Assembly (NCBI GenBank): GCA_947570695.1
Contig: CANOVB010000012.1
Coordinates: 1 to 51,236, forward strand
Source of the DNA: an uncultured Clostridium sp.
GTDB lineage: Bacteria; Bacillota; Clostridia; TANB77; CAG-508
Direction of reading: 5' to 3'
DNA: 51,236 nucleotides
In this document: positions 26,475 to 35,553 of the stretch, one piece after another
Layout of the letters: each line of letters begins with the position of its first letter
Position numbering within the stretch: position 1 is the first letter of the stretch
Translations under genes and position numbers: made by a program
The notes under the pieces: model-generated
What the model saw: the letters and a program-made list of their open reading frames with translations, nothing else
What the model was told of the DNA's origin: nothing
The model's database searches: none

Positions 26475-26533
26475 AACTCTACCCATTAAAATATACCTTT
26501 ATTTTTATCACTGTATACTTTAAGTGTAGAGTT
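26475..26533 (-). terminator. Terminator after the module-2 anti-sigma-like gene
   Basis: Long imperfect hairpin whose outer arms are AACTCTAC / GTAGAGTT with further pairing inside. On the minus strand it ends in TTTTTTTA, 25 bp after the stop at 26558. Confidence 0.65.
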
Positions 26534-26557
26534 CAGTTTTTACCTTCTTTTTTATTT

Positions 26558-27751
26558 TTATCTATATTTTATATAATCTCCAACATCTCCGCCTATTATT
26601 TCACCTGTTGTACTATCAATAAAATAACTAAATTCTCCTCTTGTATAACTTGTTACGATATCTGGCCAATCATTAATATATTTAATATCCACTACCCATG
26701 CATTTCTTATTCTATCTTCCATTTGATAATATACCATCTCCTCTAATGGATAATCTACTGTAGACATTTGTTTGTAAAATCTTTCTTTATCTGTTAATCT
26801 AAAATAAGCTTTTGCATTCATTTTTACTATCATTTTTTCTACTTTAGTTTCGACAATTTCTTTACTTTCTATATTTTTATCTACCTCTAATGCTATTTGT
26901 AAAGCCTGCTCTTTTGTAATTTCTGTAGGATTATTATCATATGGTATATTTTCTGTTCTAAAAAAATAAAGTGTTCTATCTTTTGCATAAAATTCAATTA
27001 CAACATATTCATAAGGATTATAAGTATCATCATACTTTTTATTATATGTTATATCATAAACATATCCTGTTTCTGTCTGGGCATCTGTACTATAATCTGA
27101 ATTTGCTATAATTCGTGTAATTTCATACTCATCTTCTCTAATATTAAATAACTTTAAATATTCGTTTGCTTGTTGTATAGCCTCTTCTTTAGTCATAAAA
27201 TAGTCTTGACTAATATTACTTTTAAGCTTCCAATTATCAAATAAATTATTATTTATCTCTTTTATTCTATTACTTTCATTCCATATATCATAAAATTCTG
27301 CTTTTTGTCCATCTATTGAAATACTAAAACCATCTTGTGTTATAAATCTATACATTATTTTATTAGAATCAACTTCTTTATAACTATCTGTTTTTATAAT
27401 ATTCTCATTAAAACCTATTTGATTTAATTTATTAATTGCAGTTTGTTTTGCCTCTTCTTCAGTAATATTTTCTAATTTAGCTTCTGGAGTTAAAACTGTT
27501 GTTACTATTTGTATTTTTTCTGGTTCTTTCCATATATTTTCATATACTTTTGCTCCTGCAAAAGCTGCTCCTGATATAAAAACAGAGCCTGCAAGCAATG
27601 CTACAATTTTTCTTTTTATATTAAATTTCATAATTAATTTCCTACTTTCTACTGTATTTGGAGAAAAATTCAAAATTGTATTAGTAAAAGATTTTGGAAT
27701 ATTCATTTTTTTAAACTTAGCATTTTCTAAAATTTCTTCTATTTGTTTCAT
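26558..27751 (-). CDS. Membrane-anchored PepSY/YcdB-like protein, probable anti-sigma partner
   Basis: 397 residues. A cytosolic N-terminus of about 45 residues is followed by one membrane helix (RKIVALLAGSVFISGAAFAGA) and a large outside region with three repeats starting ITEEEAKQTAINKLN, MTKEEAIQQANEYL and ITKEQALQIALEV. This is the pattern of PepSY/YcdB-type domains. It ends with YFIDSTTGEIIGGD, typical of such repeats. It overlaps the ECF sigma stop by one base (TAATG), so it is translationally coupled. A role as regulator of that sigma factor is inferred from context. Confidence 0.7.
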   Translation of the reverse strand: MKQIEEILENAKFKKMNIPKSFTNTILNFSPNTVESRKLIMKFNIKRKIVALLAGSVFISGAAFAGAKVYENIWKEPEKIQIVTTVLTPEAKLENITEEEAKQTAINKLNQIGFNENIIKTDSYKEVDSNKIMYRFITQDGFSISIDGQKAEFYDIWNESNRIKEINNNLFDNWKLKSNISQDYFMTKEEAIQQANEYLKLFNIREDEYEITRIIANSDYSTDAQTETGYVYDITYNKKYDDTYNPYEYVVIEFYAKDRTLYFFRTENIPYDNNPTEITKEQALQIALEVDKNIESKEIVETKVEKMIVKMNAKAYFRLTDKERFYKQMSTVDYPLEEMVYYQMEDRIRNAWVVDIKYINDWPDIVTSYTRGEFSYFIDSTTGEIIGGDVGDYIKYR

Positions 27752-28257
27752 TATTCAAAATCTCCTTTATATTTATTTTTTATTTTTTGTTTAGCTCTTG
27801 AAATCTTACTTGTTATTGTACCTTCCCTTTTCTGTAAAATACTAGAAATTTCTTTAGTACTATACCCTAAATAGTAGTAAAGTGTAAGTATTGTTTTTTC
27901 ATCTTTGTTTAAAAAATCTATTAGTTCTTCAAAACTTGGTTCTTTATCTATTTCATGAGCTGTTCCAATATCCTTTTGAACATCTTTATCATCTAAAGAT
28001 ATTGTTTTTCGAGATCTAAATGATTTATTACATTTATTTATAAGTATTTTTATTATCCATGTTTTAAAATATTTATTTTCTTTTAATTTAGGTAAATTAA
28101 TGTAAGCAGAAAGCATTGTATCCTGTAAAACATCATTAATTCTGTCCTCATTTTTCACCCTCATTTTTGCTATACTATATAAATCATTTTCAACACTTAG
28201 TATTAGTTCTGTAAACGCTTCATTATCACTTTTGGCTTTTTCTACTAGTTCTTCCAA
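27751..28257 (-). CDS. ECF sigma factor (module 2)
   Basis: 168 residues. Region 2 has MRVKNEDRINDVLQDTMLSAYINLPKLK with YFKTWIIKILINKC. Region 4 has LNKDEKTILTLYYYLGYSTKEISSILQKREGTITSKISRAKQKIK, a SigV-like arrangement. An AGGAAG site precedes the start. Directly coupled to the downstream membrane protein gene. Confidence 0.9.
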   Translation of the reverse strand: MEELVEKAKSDNEAFTELILSVENDLYSIAKMRVKNEDRINDVLQDTMLSAYINLPKLKENKYFKTWIIKILINKCNKSFRSRKTISLDDKDVQKDIGTAHEIDKEPSFEELIDFLNKDEKTILTLYYYLGYSTKEISSILQKREGTITSKISRAKQKIKNKYKGDFE

Positions 28258-28429
28258 TTTTTAACTTCCTCCATTTATATCTGTAGTAGTACTATTTTAG
28301 ATACATATATTAGAGTCTTTAAAATAGTATTTTCCTGCATAAAAATTAAAATTTGAGCAGATTCGCTCAAGAATAAAAAAAATGATTATAATGGTAATTA
28401 TAATAGCATGTTTTTTATTAAATAACAAG

Positions 28430-28471
28430 AAACTAGAGTGACCTATATAAAATCACTCCAGCTTCTAGTTT
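28430..28471 (-). terminator. Imperfect terminator after module 3
   Basis: Hairpin with arms AAACTAGA...GTGA and TCAC...TCTAGTTT and a 6-nt asymmetric bulge, located 45 bp downstream of the stop at 28516. The T tract is weak. Confidence 0.4.
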
Positions 28472-28515
28472 ATATGATTTTTTAGTTTATTCAAAACAAT
28501 ATAAATAGTTTATTT

Positions 28516-28959
28516 TTATTTTCCTTCAATTATCATTTCTGATTCACCATTTTCATTAATATTATGTTTAATATTTAACTTTTCATTTTCAAGATTATCT
28601 GTGTTAATTACTGTTACTATCTCTTCCTGTCCATCTTTTGATTCAAGTGTATATGATACAACATTTTGACCGCTTGGTAGTTTTTCTTGTTTTTCTTCTG
28701 TAAGATTAAATTTATTTTGATCATAATCAATCATTATTATTTCTTTATACTTTTCTTTTATATTCTCTGCTAACTTTCCATCTGTTGCTGCATTTACAGT
28801 TAAAAAACTGCCAGATAATAATACTATAACAGTTGCGCATAAAGAAATAACTTGTTTTCTTTTACCTATTTTCATAGCCTCCTCCTTTTCCAGATTAGAT
28901 ACGACTATTCTGTTTCTAACATTTTTTAATATTCTATTATTTAATTCATTATTTTCCAT
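28516..28959 (-). CDS. Small single-pass membrane protein, probable anti-sigma partner
   Basis: 147 residues. A charged cytosolic N-terminus (about 1-35), one membrane helix (VISLCATVIVLLSGSFLTVNA) and a short outside domain ending with an INENGESEMIIEG hairpin-like tail. No known family is recognised. It overlaps the ECF sigma gene by 11 bp. The Met at 28959 is preferred because GAGGG lies 7 bp upstream; the Met two codons earlier has only 1-bp spacing. Confidence 0.6.
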   Translation of the reverse strand: MENNELNNRILKNVRNRIVVSNLEKEEAMKIGKRKQVISLCATVIVLLSGSFLTVNAATDGKLAENIKEKYKEIIMIDYDQNKFNLTEEKQEKLPSGQNVVSYTLESKDGQEEIVTVINTDNLENEKLNIKHNINENGESEMIIEGK

Positions 28960-29500
28960 AGTCATACCCTCTTTCTTTTAATTTCTTTTTCATCTGCTTT
29001 CTTAATCTATGTAAAGTTATTTTTATTTTTGCTTCTGAAGCATTTAATTCTTTAGAAATTTCTTTTATTTTTTTAGACTTATAATAAAACATTATAAATA
29101 TTTTTTGTTCTTCCTTTTTCATACCATCTATTGTTTCTGATATTATTTTACTTTTTTCATTTTGTTCTGCAAGAGATTGAACATCTATGTTATTGTTAAT
29201 TTCATATTCATAATTTTCTATATTTTCAGTTATAGTAGTTTCATTTAATACTCGGTATTTTTTTCTAATTAAATTTTTTGTTATTCCAATTAAATAAGGT
29301 TTTATTTTTATATCTTTGTCAATTTTTTCATAATTTTTCCATAATACCATAAAAACATCAGACAATATTTCTTCTATATCTTCTTTATTACTTAAACTAT
29401 TTTTTATTATTGTATAAATATAAGAATTGTATGTTGCTATTATAATTTCGATATCTAAAACACCATTTTTTTCAAAATTTCTAATTGTTTTATTATCCAA
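28949..29500 (-). CDS. ECF sigma factor (module 3)
   Basis: 183 residues. Region 2 has SLSNKEDIEEILSDVFMVLWKN with IKPYLIGITKNLIRKKYR. Region 4 has GMKKEEQKIFIMFYYKSKKIKEISKELNASEAKIKITLHRLRKQMK. It is the least canonical of the five in the window but has full length and order. It overlaps the small membrane protein gene downstream. Confidence 0.85.
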   Translation of the reverse strand: MDNKTIRNFEKNGVLDIEIIIATYNSYIYTIIKNSLSNKEDIEEILSDVFMVLWKNYEKIDKDIKIKPYLIGITKNLIRKKYRVLNETTITENIENYEYEINNNIDVQSLAEQNEKSKIISETIDGMKKEEQKIFIMFYYKSKKIKEISKELNASEAKIKITLHRLRKQMKKKLKERGYDYGK

Positions 29501-29575
29501 TTTAGATCTAAACTCCTATCTTAAAAGTACTTTCACTTATATAATACCATTTTTTTAAAAAAGGTTACAAAAATT

Positions 29576-30106
29576 TTATCTTTTTAAAACAAATATTACT
29601 GCTATTCTCTTCTTTAAAATGCAAAATATTTTATATATTAAATATCCTATAATGCCTCCTATTGTATTTGTTATTACATCTGTTATATCAGATGTCCTTT
29701 TGCTATAAATTGTTGTCCATGCATATAATAACTGTGTCACTTCAATAAATAAACTAAAAGAGAAAGATAATATTATGGTTTCTAATATATTCTTTTCTTT
29801 AAAAAAAGATATCAAAAATCCAAATGGTATAAACATTATTATATTTAAAATTACATCTTGAGTACCTCCTAAATAATGTCTATATATATCTCTAAATGGT
29901 ATTAAATTTAATCTTTCCAAAAATAATTTATTTCGACCTGGAACTATTATTCTAAATGGCATTATAGTTACCAAAAATACAACCATTATATAAAAATAAA
30001 ATAAAGAAAATTTTATTTTATATAATTTATTTTTATATTTTAATTTTTTAATATAAATTAGTATATATATTAAAAATAAAATTAAACAATCTATTATATA
30101 TTCCAC
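29576..30106 (-). CDS. VanZ-like membrane protein
   Basis: 176 residues, five membrane helices. The VanZ signature region includes VTIMPFRIIVPGRN, LNLIPFRDIYRH, NIIMFIPFGFLISF and FIEVTQLLYAWTTIYSKRTSDITDVITNTIGGIIGYLI. VanZ proteins reduce teicoplanin susceptibility in some hosts, but most chromosomal copies have no proven role. It is followed by the ECF module-3 sigma gene 75 bp away. Confidence 0.88.
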   Translation of the reverse strand: MEYIIDCLILFLIYILIYIKKLKYKNKLYKIKFSLFYFYIMVVFLVTIMPFRIIVPGRNKLFLERLNLIPFRDIYRHYLGGTQDVILNIIMFIPFGFLISFFKEKNILETIILSFSFSLFIEVTQLLYAWTTIYSKRTSDITDVITNTIGGIIGYLIYKIFCILKKRIAVIFVLKR

Positions 30107-30438
30107 ACTTTCTCTCCTGCTAATTTAATACACTTTTTCACTTAAGAATTTAGCTAAAACTTTTTAAAAAATAAAAAAGCATAAATAACATTTTATAATG
30201 AATTTGTAAAAACTTTAATTTTCGCATAATTATTTTCTACAGGAATTTCTTCCTTATTATTCAAACTTTCTTAGAAAAGAACAAAAGAGGACATTATGGA
30301 AATTGCAAAAGGCAAAATTAATTGCAAATGTCCTCGTCTTTGTTCGCCCGCGAAAAATTGCTATGCAATTTTTTCTGTTAAATGTTGTCGAAGGCTTTAT
30401 ATTATAGGATTTGCAGAGCAATTTCCTATAATATAAAA
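30107..30438. repeat. Long intergenic region with dispersed hairpin element
   Basis: No gene seen. From 30287 a hairpin GAGGACATT ... AATGTCCTC (about 30287-30334) is followed by a GC-rich island (GTTCGCCCGCGAAAAATTGC) and a palindrome TTATATTATAGGA ... TCCTATAATATAA (30398-30436). The same order of blocks appears, diverged, at 51013-51180 and partly at 4224-4377. It may be a small non-coding RNA or a non-autonomous mobile repeat. Confidence 0.5.
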
Positions 30439-30481
30439 AAACTGTACTATTTTGAAATTCAATTTCGTTTTAGTACAGTTT
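30439..30481 (-). terminator. Intrinsic terminator after the aminotransferase gene
   Basis: 11-bp stem AAACTGTACTA / TAGTACAGTTT with additional pairing in the loop. On the minus strand it is followed by TTTT, 24 bp after the stop at 30505. Confidence 0.75.
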
Positions 30482-30504
30482 ATTTTTTCATATTACTTAC
30501 ACTT

Positions 30505-31692
30505 TTATTTATAAAATTCTTTAGATAATTTTTCAAAAGCTTTTCTAGAATTTTCTATCATTTCATAAGAAACACAATATGCAATTCTGACATATCCAGA
30601 ACATGCAAAAGAACTTCCTGGCACAAATAATAAATTATATTTCTTAGCTATATTACAAAATTCTTTATCATCTTCTATTGGTGTTTTTAAAAACAAATAA
30701 AACGCTCCTTGTGGTTTTACGCATTTAAATTTATTTTGAGTTAAAATTTCATATAATAAATTACGATTCTTATTATAACTTTCTATATCCACTTTTTCTT
30801 CTAAACAATATGGTATCACTTTTTGGATTAATGATGGTGCATTTACACATCCTATTATTCTATTTGAAATAGTAACTGCTTCTATCATTTCTTCTGAATT
30901 TTCTAATTCGCTTGGTACAACTACATATCCAATTCTCTCTCCTGCTAGTGACAAAGATTTACTATAAGAATATACTATAAAAGAATTATTATAATATTTA
31001 GTAACATAAGGAACCATCGTATTATCATAAACAATCTCTCTATAAGGTTCATCTGAAATTAAATATATTTCATGACCTATTTCTTTTTCCTTTTTCTTCA
31101 TAATATTTGTTAATTTTATTATTATATCTTCTGAATATATTTTTCCTGTAGGATTATTAGGAGTATTTATTATTATAGCTTTTGTTTTTTCATTTATTTT
31201 TTGCTCAAATTCTATTAAATTAGGTTCAAAATTTTCTTTATTTGTATTTACTACTCTAACCATTCCATTATAATTATGAATATAATGATTATATTCACTA
31301 AAATATGGTGCAAATACAATAACTTCATCATCTGGATTTAATATTGATTTTAAAACTATATTTAATCCGCTAGCAGCTCCTGCAGTCATTATAATATTTT
31401 TAAATGTAAATTCCGTTGAAAACTTATTATTTATAGTTATTGCAATTTTTTCTCTTACCTCTTCAAATCCGCTATTACTTGTATATCCATGTATCATACA
31501 AGAATCTTCTTTTTCTAATATATCTATTATTGCTTCTTTTACTTTGTTTGGCGCTGGTAAATTAGGATTTCCTAAGCTAAAATCATACACATTGTTTTCG
31601 CCATATATCTTTTTTAATCTTTTTCCTTCTTCAAACATTTCTCGTACTACTGAATTATTTTGAACCAATTTTTTCATATTATCAGCTACCAT
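30505..31692 (-). CDS. PLP-dependent aminotransferase, class I/II
   Basis: 395 residues. The substrate-carboxylate and cofactor motifs are NTPNNPTGKIYS (about 174), SDEPYREIVYD (about 208) and the PLP-lysine segment YSYSKSLSLAGERIGYV (about 242). C-terminal GSSFACSGYVRIAYC carries the conserved Arg. This fits aspartate/aromatic aminotransferases. Prephenate dehydratase lies directly upstream on the same strand (75 bp), so a role in phenylalanine formation (phenylpyruvate amination) is likely but inferred. Confidence 0.88.
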   Translation of the reverse strand: MVADNMKKLVQNNSVVREMFEEGKRLKKIYGENNVYDFSLGNPNLPAPNKVKEAIIDILEKEDSCMIHGYTSNSGFEEVREKIAITINNKFSTEFTFKNIIMTAGAASGLNIVLKSILNPDDEVIVFAPYFSEYNHYIHNYNGMVRVVNTNKENFEPNLIEFEQKINEKTKAIIINTPNNPTGKIYSEDIIIKLTNIMKKKEKEIGHEIYLISDEPYREIVYDNTMVPYVTKYYNNSFIVYSYSKSLSLAGERIGYVVVPSELENSEEMIEAVTISNRIIGCVNAPSLIQKVIPYCLEEKVDIESYNKNRNLLYEILTQNKFKCVKPQGAFYLFLKTPIEDDKEFCNIAKKYNLLFVPGSSFACSGYVRIAYCVSYEMIENSRKAFEKLSKEFYK

Positions 31693-31766
31693 ATTTTTCC
31701 TCTTTTTCTCTATTGATATTTATTTCTAATTTTATATTTTTAGTAAAAATTTAATACTAATTTATT

Positions 31767-32564
31767 TTAATATTTTCCTAAAATTCTAACATAAATTCCA
31801 TTTGATTTTATTTCTTCTATTGCCTTATCTTCATTTAAATTTCCTATTGAAACATCTATCCAAAATATATATTCTCCAAGCACTGTTTTAGCAGGTCTTG
31901 ATTCTATTTTTGTAAGATTTAGATTATATTTATTAAATATCTCTAATACATTATATAAAGCACCTGGTTTGTCTTTTACAGAAAATAACATTGACATTTT
32001 ATTTTGTATAATATTTACATTGCTATTTTTACTAAGTATCCAAAATTTAGTTTTATTAAATAAATTATCTTGAATATCTTTTTCAATTAAATTTAAATTA
32101 TATTCATTTAAACAAGATATATTTCCTATACAAGCACAGATCTCACCAGTATTTTGAAGAATTTGTGCAGCTCCTGCTGTACTTTCTACAGAAATAATTT
32201 CAGCAAATGGTAAATTATTTTCTAAAAACTTTTTACATTGAGCTAAAGCTTGTGGATGTGAATATACTTTTTTAATTTCTTCTAAATTGCATTTCTTATT
32301 CGACATTAAATTCTGCTTAATCTCTAATACAATTTCTCCTATAACCTTTATACTTTCATTTTCAATTAGTGTATCTATCGCATCTGTAACACACCCCTGA
32401 AGTGAATTTTCTATTGGAACAATAGCCTCTTGGATTTCATTTTTTTCTAATGCTAAAATTGTATCTGAAATTGTTTTATATTCTATCATTTCCTTGCTTT
32501 TGCAATATTCTTTTGTAACTTCATACGAAAAAGTTCCTTTTGGTCCCAAGTATCCTACTTTCAT
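31767..32564 (-). CDS. pheA: Prephenate dehydratase
   Basis: Converts prephenate to phenylpyruvate in phenylalanine biosynthesis. The 265 residues begin with GYLGPKGTFSYE, followed by VPIENSLQGCV and STAGAAQIL; the usual TRF motif appears as NKTKFWIL. The C-terminal ACT domain (from about 185) has LYNVLEIFNKYNLNLTKIESRPAK, with the ESRP allosteric Phe-binding motif, so feedback control by phenylalanine is expected. Monofunctional, without chorismate mutase. It is paired with the aminotransferase. Confidence 0.94.
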   Translation of the reverse strand: MKVGYLGPKGTFSYEVTKEYCKSKEMIEYKTISDTILALEKNEIQEAIVPIENSLQGCVTDAIDTLIENESIKVIGEIVLEIKQNLMSNKKCNLEEIKKVYSHPQALAQCKKFLENNLPFAEIISVESTAGAAQILQNTGEICACIGNISCLNEYNLNLIEKDIQDNLFNKTKFWILSKNSNVNIIQNKMSMLFSVKDKPGALYNVLEIFNKYNLNLTKIESRPAKTVLGEYIFWIDVSIGNLNEDKAIEEIKSNGIYVRILGKY

Positions 32565-32598
32565 TACTATTTACTCTCTTTACCTTTATTTTTTTACT

Positions 32599-33111
32599 TT
32601 ATTTTAATAAATCAATTATTTTTTCTTTTGATATAACACCAATAGATCTATTTACTTCTTCTCCGGATTTTATAACCACTAATGTTGGTATTGACATTAT
32701 ATTATATTTGTTTGCAATTTCTTCTGCTTTATCTATATTTATTTTTACAAATTTTATGTCTTTCTCTTCATTTGCTACTTCTTCTACTATTGGTGACAAT
32801 ACTTTACAAGGATTACACCAATCTGCATAAAAATCTATTAATACTGTTTTATCAGCTTTTAAAACTTCAGCTTCAAAATTCTTATCATTAACTTCTATTA
32901 TACTTTCTTCACTCTGAATATCTATATCTTGTAGCCCATTTACATCGTTATTTCCTTTTGTATTAGAAACTCCAGAAATTTTATTTGTATTTTCTCCCAT
33001 TATTTGATTTTGAATAAAAATTTCATCTTGCTTATCTAAAAAAAATTTTATCCCTAATATCAATAAAATAAACACCAAAATTAAAAATATAATTTTAATT
33101 TTTTCTTTCAT
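32599..33111 (-). CDS. Membrane-anchored thioredoxin-like protein
   Basis: 170 residues. An N-terminal membrane anchor (IIFLILVFILLILGIKFFL) and a linker precede a thioredoxin domain with TVLIDFYADWCNPCKVLSPIV (CNPC instead of the usual CGPC) and the cis-Pro segment YNIMSIPTLVVIKSG. The domain is predicted to face outside. It lies 91 bp downstream of a CcdA gene, which would feed it electrons; extracytoplasmic thiol reduction is the likely job. Confidence 0.88.
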   Translation of the reverse strand: MKEKIKIIFLILVFILLILGIKFFLDKQDEIFIQNQIMGENTNKISGVSNTKGNNDVNGLQDIDIQSEESIIEVNDKNFEAEVLKADKTVLIDFYADWCNPCKVLSPIVEEVANEEKDIKFVKINIDKAEEIANKYNIMSIPTLVVIKSGEEVNRSIGVISKEKIIDLLK

Positions 33112-33202
33112 AGTATTTTCCTTTCTTTTTTCATTAATAATTTTTCTAAATATCTCATAGCTAAATTTTAATTATTACTTCCTTATAAAAGTTTAAATTC
33201 AA

Positions 33203-33838
33203 TTAAAATATAATTATATACAATCCCATTATAATTAATATTATTCCAGACATTATTTTTATTTTTGAGTAATTTCTTTTTATGAAATTAAACATTTCTT
33301 TTAATTTTTCAATTAATATTACTGAAATAATAAATGGAATTCCAAGCCCAATAGAATATATAAGCATTAATATAATTCCTTTTATCATATTTTGTTCTTT
33401 TGCAACTAATAATAAAGCTGAACTTAAAAAGGTTCCTATACATGGCGTCCAGCTAATTGAAAAAAATACTCCAAAAATAACAGCTTTTAAAAAATTCAAA
33501 TTTTTTGTATCTGATTTTAATCCCTTAGTTTTATTCAAAAAATTTAATTTTAAAACTTCCATATAATTTAATCCAAGTAATATAATTATAATTCCAAATA
33601 CTACTTTTAAATATTGTATATTTTTATTTATTAAATTTCCTAAAGTACTCGCAAAAATTGATAGTATTAGAAAAACTATTGTAAATCCTAATACAAACCC
33701 TATCGAATTTATTAATGCTTTGTTTGTTTTTTTATTATCTTCTCCAACAAAATATGAAATATATATTGGAAGCATTGGTAATAAACATGGTGATATAAAA
33801 CTTGCTATTCCCTCCAAAAAAGTAAATAAATATTCCAT
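33203..33838 (-). CDS. ccdA: CcdA/DsbD-type thiol electron-transfer membrane protein
   Basis: 211 residues, six membrane helices. The conserved Cys motifs of the CcdA/DsbD beta domain are FISPCLLPMLPIYISYF (TM1) and SWTPCIGTFLSSALLL (TM4). It moves reducing power from cytosolic thioredoxin to outside thiol proteins. Its partner is the anchored thioredoxin gene next to it. The upstream HD-domain gene ends 5 bp before the start, so the three likely form one operon. Confidence 0.92.
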   Translation of the reverse strand: MEYLFTFLEGIASFISPCLLPMLPIYISYFVGEDNKKTNKALINSIGFVLGFTIVFLILSIFASTLGNLINKNIQYLKVVFGIIIILLGLNYMEVLKLNFLNKTKGLKSDTKNLNFLKAVIFGVFFSISWTPCIGTFLSSALLLVAKEQNMIKGIILMLIYSIGLGIPFIISVILIEKLKEMFNFIKRNYSKIKIMSGIILIIMGLYIIIF

Positions 33839-33843
33839 TTTTC

Positions 33844-34476
33844 CTACCTCATATCATATTTTTTTAAATTCTGCACATAACTTTCTATTGAATTATCATT
33901 AATTTCTTCTGGCTTTATTGTACAAAATTGCATAATTTGCTTTTCAATTTGCAGGCTACATTCAATTAATCTATTTGCTTTTTCATCATTAGACCATACT
34001 GATAAAGGCTTATTTTTATATCTTATTTTAGCATCTTCTAATCTTTCTTTTATTCCAACTACTCCATCTGGTGCCACTCTTTGATCACAATAAGCACATA
34101 TTTTTATTTCATAAGAATCAGATTTTAAAGTTTCTTCATTTTTTCTTGACCTTTTACCATCTAAAATTCTAAGTTCATATTCTGATAATCCTTCTAATTT
34201 TCCAATTTCTAAATTAGCCTCATGCTCATTAGTGCCATACTTTTCAAAGTATTTTTTTCTTGTTTGAATAAATATAGGATTATCAGAAAAATCTTCTGGA
34301 ATTTTTAAAATGTTTCCCATATCATGCAAAAGGCTTACTCTAGTAATAGCCTCTTTTTGCAGAGCCTTTCCCTTTAAATTATCCATAATTAAATTACTAC
34401 ATGCTGCAACTCTTAGCATGTGTAATTGCAAATTTTCTGGTATACCATATTTTTCATAAATTTTTAAAATATTCAT
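33844..34476 (-). CDS. HD-domain protein
   Basis: 210 residues. HD-family motifs: LQLHMLRVAACSNLIMDNL (His), RVSLLHDMGNILKIP (His-Asp), then NEHEANLEIG and a C-terminal AYCDQRVAPDGVVG. The pattern fits small HD phosphohydrolases of unknown substrate. It lies 5 bp upstream of ccdA on the same strand. Confidence 0.78.
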   Translation of the reverse strand: MNILKIYEKYGIPENLQLHMLRVAACSNLIMDNLKGKALQKEAITRVSLLHDMGNILKIPEDFSDNPIFIQTRKKYFEKYGTNEHEANLEIGKLEGLSEYELRILDGKRSRKNEETLKSDSYEIKICAYCDQRVAPDGVVGIKERLEDAKIRYKNKPLSVWSNDEKANRLIECSLQIEKQIMQFCTIKPEEINDNSIESYVQNLKKYDMR

Positions 34477-34563
34477 TTTATCCTCATAATAATATTACTA
34501 AAAATAATTCTTTACTTTATTCTTTTTAATTCTCATAATTTAAATTTAATTAATCTAACACAT

Positions 34564-35100
34564 TTATAATTTATATTCTTGAATTACATTTCCTTCTATA
34601 TCTTTTAAGACAAATTTATTTTCTTCTAAAATTAAATAACTATTTTTTGTTCCACCTTTAGGTAATGAAATCGACCCTGGATTTGCAAATAAATAATCTC
34701 CTCTTTTTTCTATAAATCCTTGATGAATATGTCCATAAATTAATATCTCAAAATCTTCATAAGGAATATTTTCAATATTATATTTATGACCATGTGTAAA
34801 ATATATTTTTTTATTATTTATTTCCATTAATATATGATCTTCAAACTTGAAATCTGAAATCATTTCATCAACTTCTGCATCACAATTTCCTCTTATAACT
34901 AATAATTTATCTTTTAAAGAATTTAATACTTCTGCTACTTTCATTGGTGAATATTCCATAGTTAATTCATTTCTTGGTCCATGATAATATAAATCACCTA
35001 ACACTATAATTTTATCTGTATTTTCTCTTTTTTCTATTTCTAATATTTTTTCTGCATAATATCCTGAACCATGTATATCCGATACTACTAAAACTTTCAT
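34564..35100 (-). CDS. YfcE-type metallophosphodiesterase
   Basis: 178 residues with all calcineurin-like metallophosphoesterase motifs: VSDIHGS (7-13), VLGDLYYHGPRN (about 33), IRGNCDAEVD (about 68), YFTHGHKYN (about 100) and YGHIHQGF (about 122), then FANPGSISLPKGG. This matches YfcE/MJ0936-type phosphodiesterases, active on phosphodiester model substrates with unclear physiological targets. Confidence 0.92.
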   Translation of the reverse strand: MKVLVVSDIHGSGYYAEKILEIEKRENTDKIIVLGDLYYHGPRNELTMEYSPMKVAEVLNSLKDKLLVIRGNCDAEVDEMISDFKFEDHILMEINNKKIYFTHGHKYNIENIPYEDFEILIYGHIHQGFIEKRGDYLFANPGSISLPKGGTKNSYLILEENKFVLKDIEGNVIQEYKL

Positions 35101-35226
35101 AAACCTCTCCTTACTTATAATTTTAGAAATTATATCATTTTTTTATTAAAATATAAACTATTTTTTTAGTAAATCTTATTTTAATAAATATTACAAAAAA
35201 TTTACGCCTATTTTTAATCTGTTTTC

Positions 35227-35255
35227 TTGCTAGGGAACTGCTTATATGATATAAT
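35227..35255 (+). promoter_or_regulatory. Promoter of the toxin-antitoxin-like operon
   Basis: TTGCTA, 17-bp spacer, TATAAT, with TGA just before the -10 box (extended -10). It lies about 90 bp upstream of the 35344 start and faces the plus-strand island. Confidence 0.6.
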
Positions 35256-35343
35256 TTTTTTGAATATTTTTGATTATATTAATAGGCTAAATTATTAAAT
35301 ATATTAATAATATTCTAAGATATTAATTTTTAAAGGAATAATT

Positions 35344-35553
35344 ATGGAAAATAATATTAAATTTAATTTAATAATTGAAAAATTAAATGAAAAAATTGCT
35401 AATTTAAATATAGAACTTTCTAAAAATTCAAATAATATAAATCTTCAAAATGAGCTTCATATTCTTTTAACTGATAGAGATATTATTTATAAAGGCTCAT
35501 CTAGCCAATTAGAAGAACTTATTAAAAAATATGGAGATTTGATTAATGAATAA
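35344..35553 (+). CDS. Small helical protein, candidate antitoxin (epsilon-like)
   Basis: 69 residues, almost all helical: LIIEKLNEKIANLNIELSKN, an N-rich turn, LQNELHILLTDRDIIYKGSS and QLEELIKKYGDLINE. This three-helix plan and position, overlapping the zeta-like kinase start by 8 bp, resemble epsilon-type antitoxins that block the zeta nucleotide site. Family membership is inferred from context and fold pattern only. AAAGGA lies 6 bp before the ATG. It starts the plus-strand operon. Confidence 0.65.
   Translation: MENNIKFNLIIEKLNEKIANLNIELSKNSNNINLQNELHILLTDRDIIYKGSSSQLEELIKKYGDLINE

Noticed and set aside
28949..29500. Module-3 sigma considered as a plain HTH regulator
   Set aside because: Region 2 and region 4 order and length fit an ECF sigma, and a membrane partner overlaps it.
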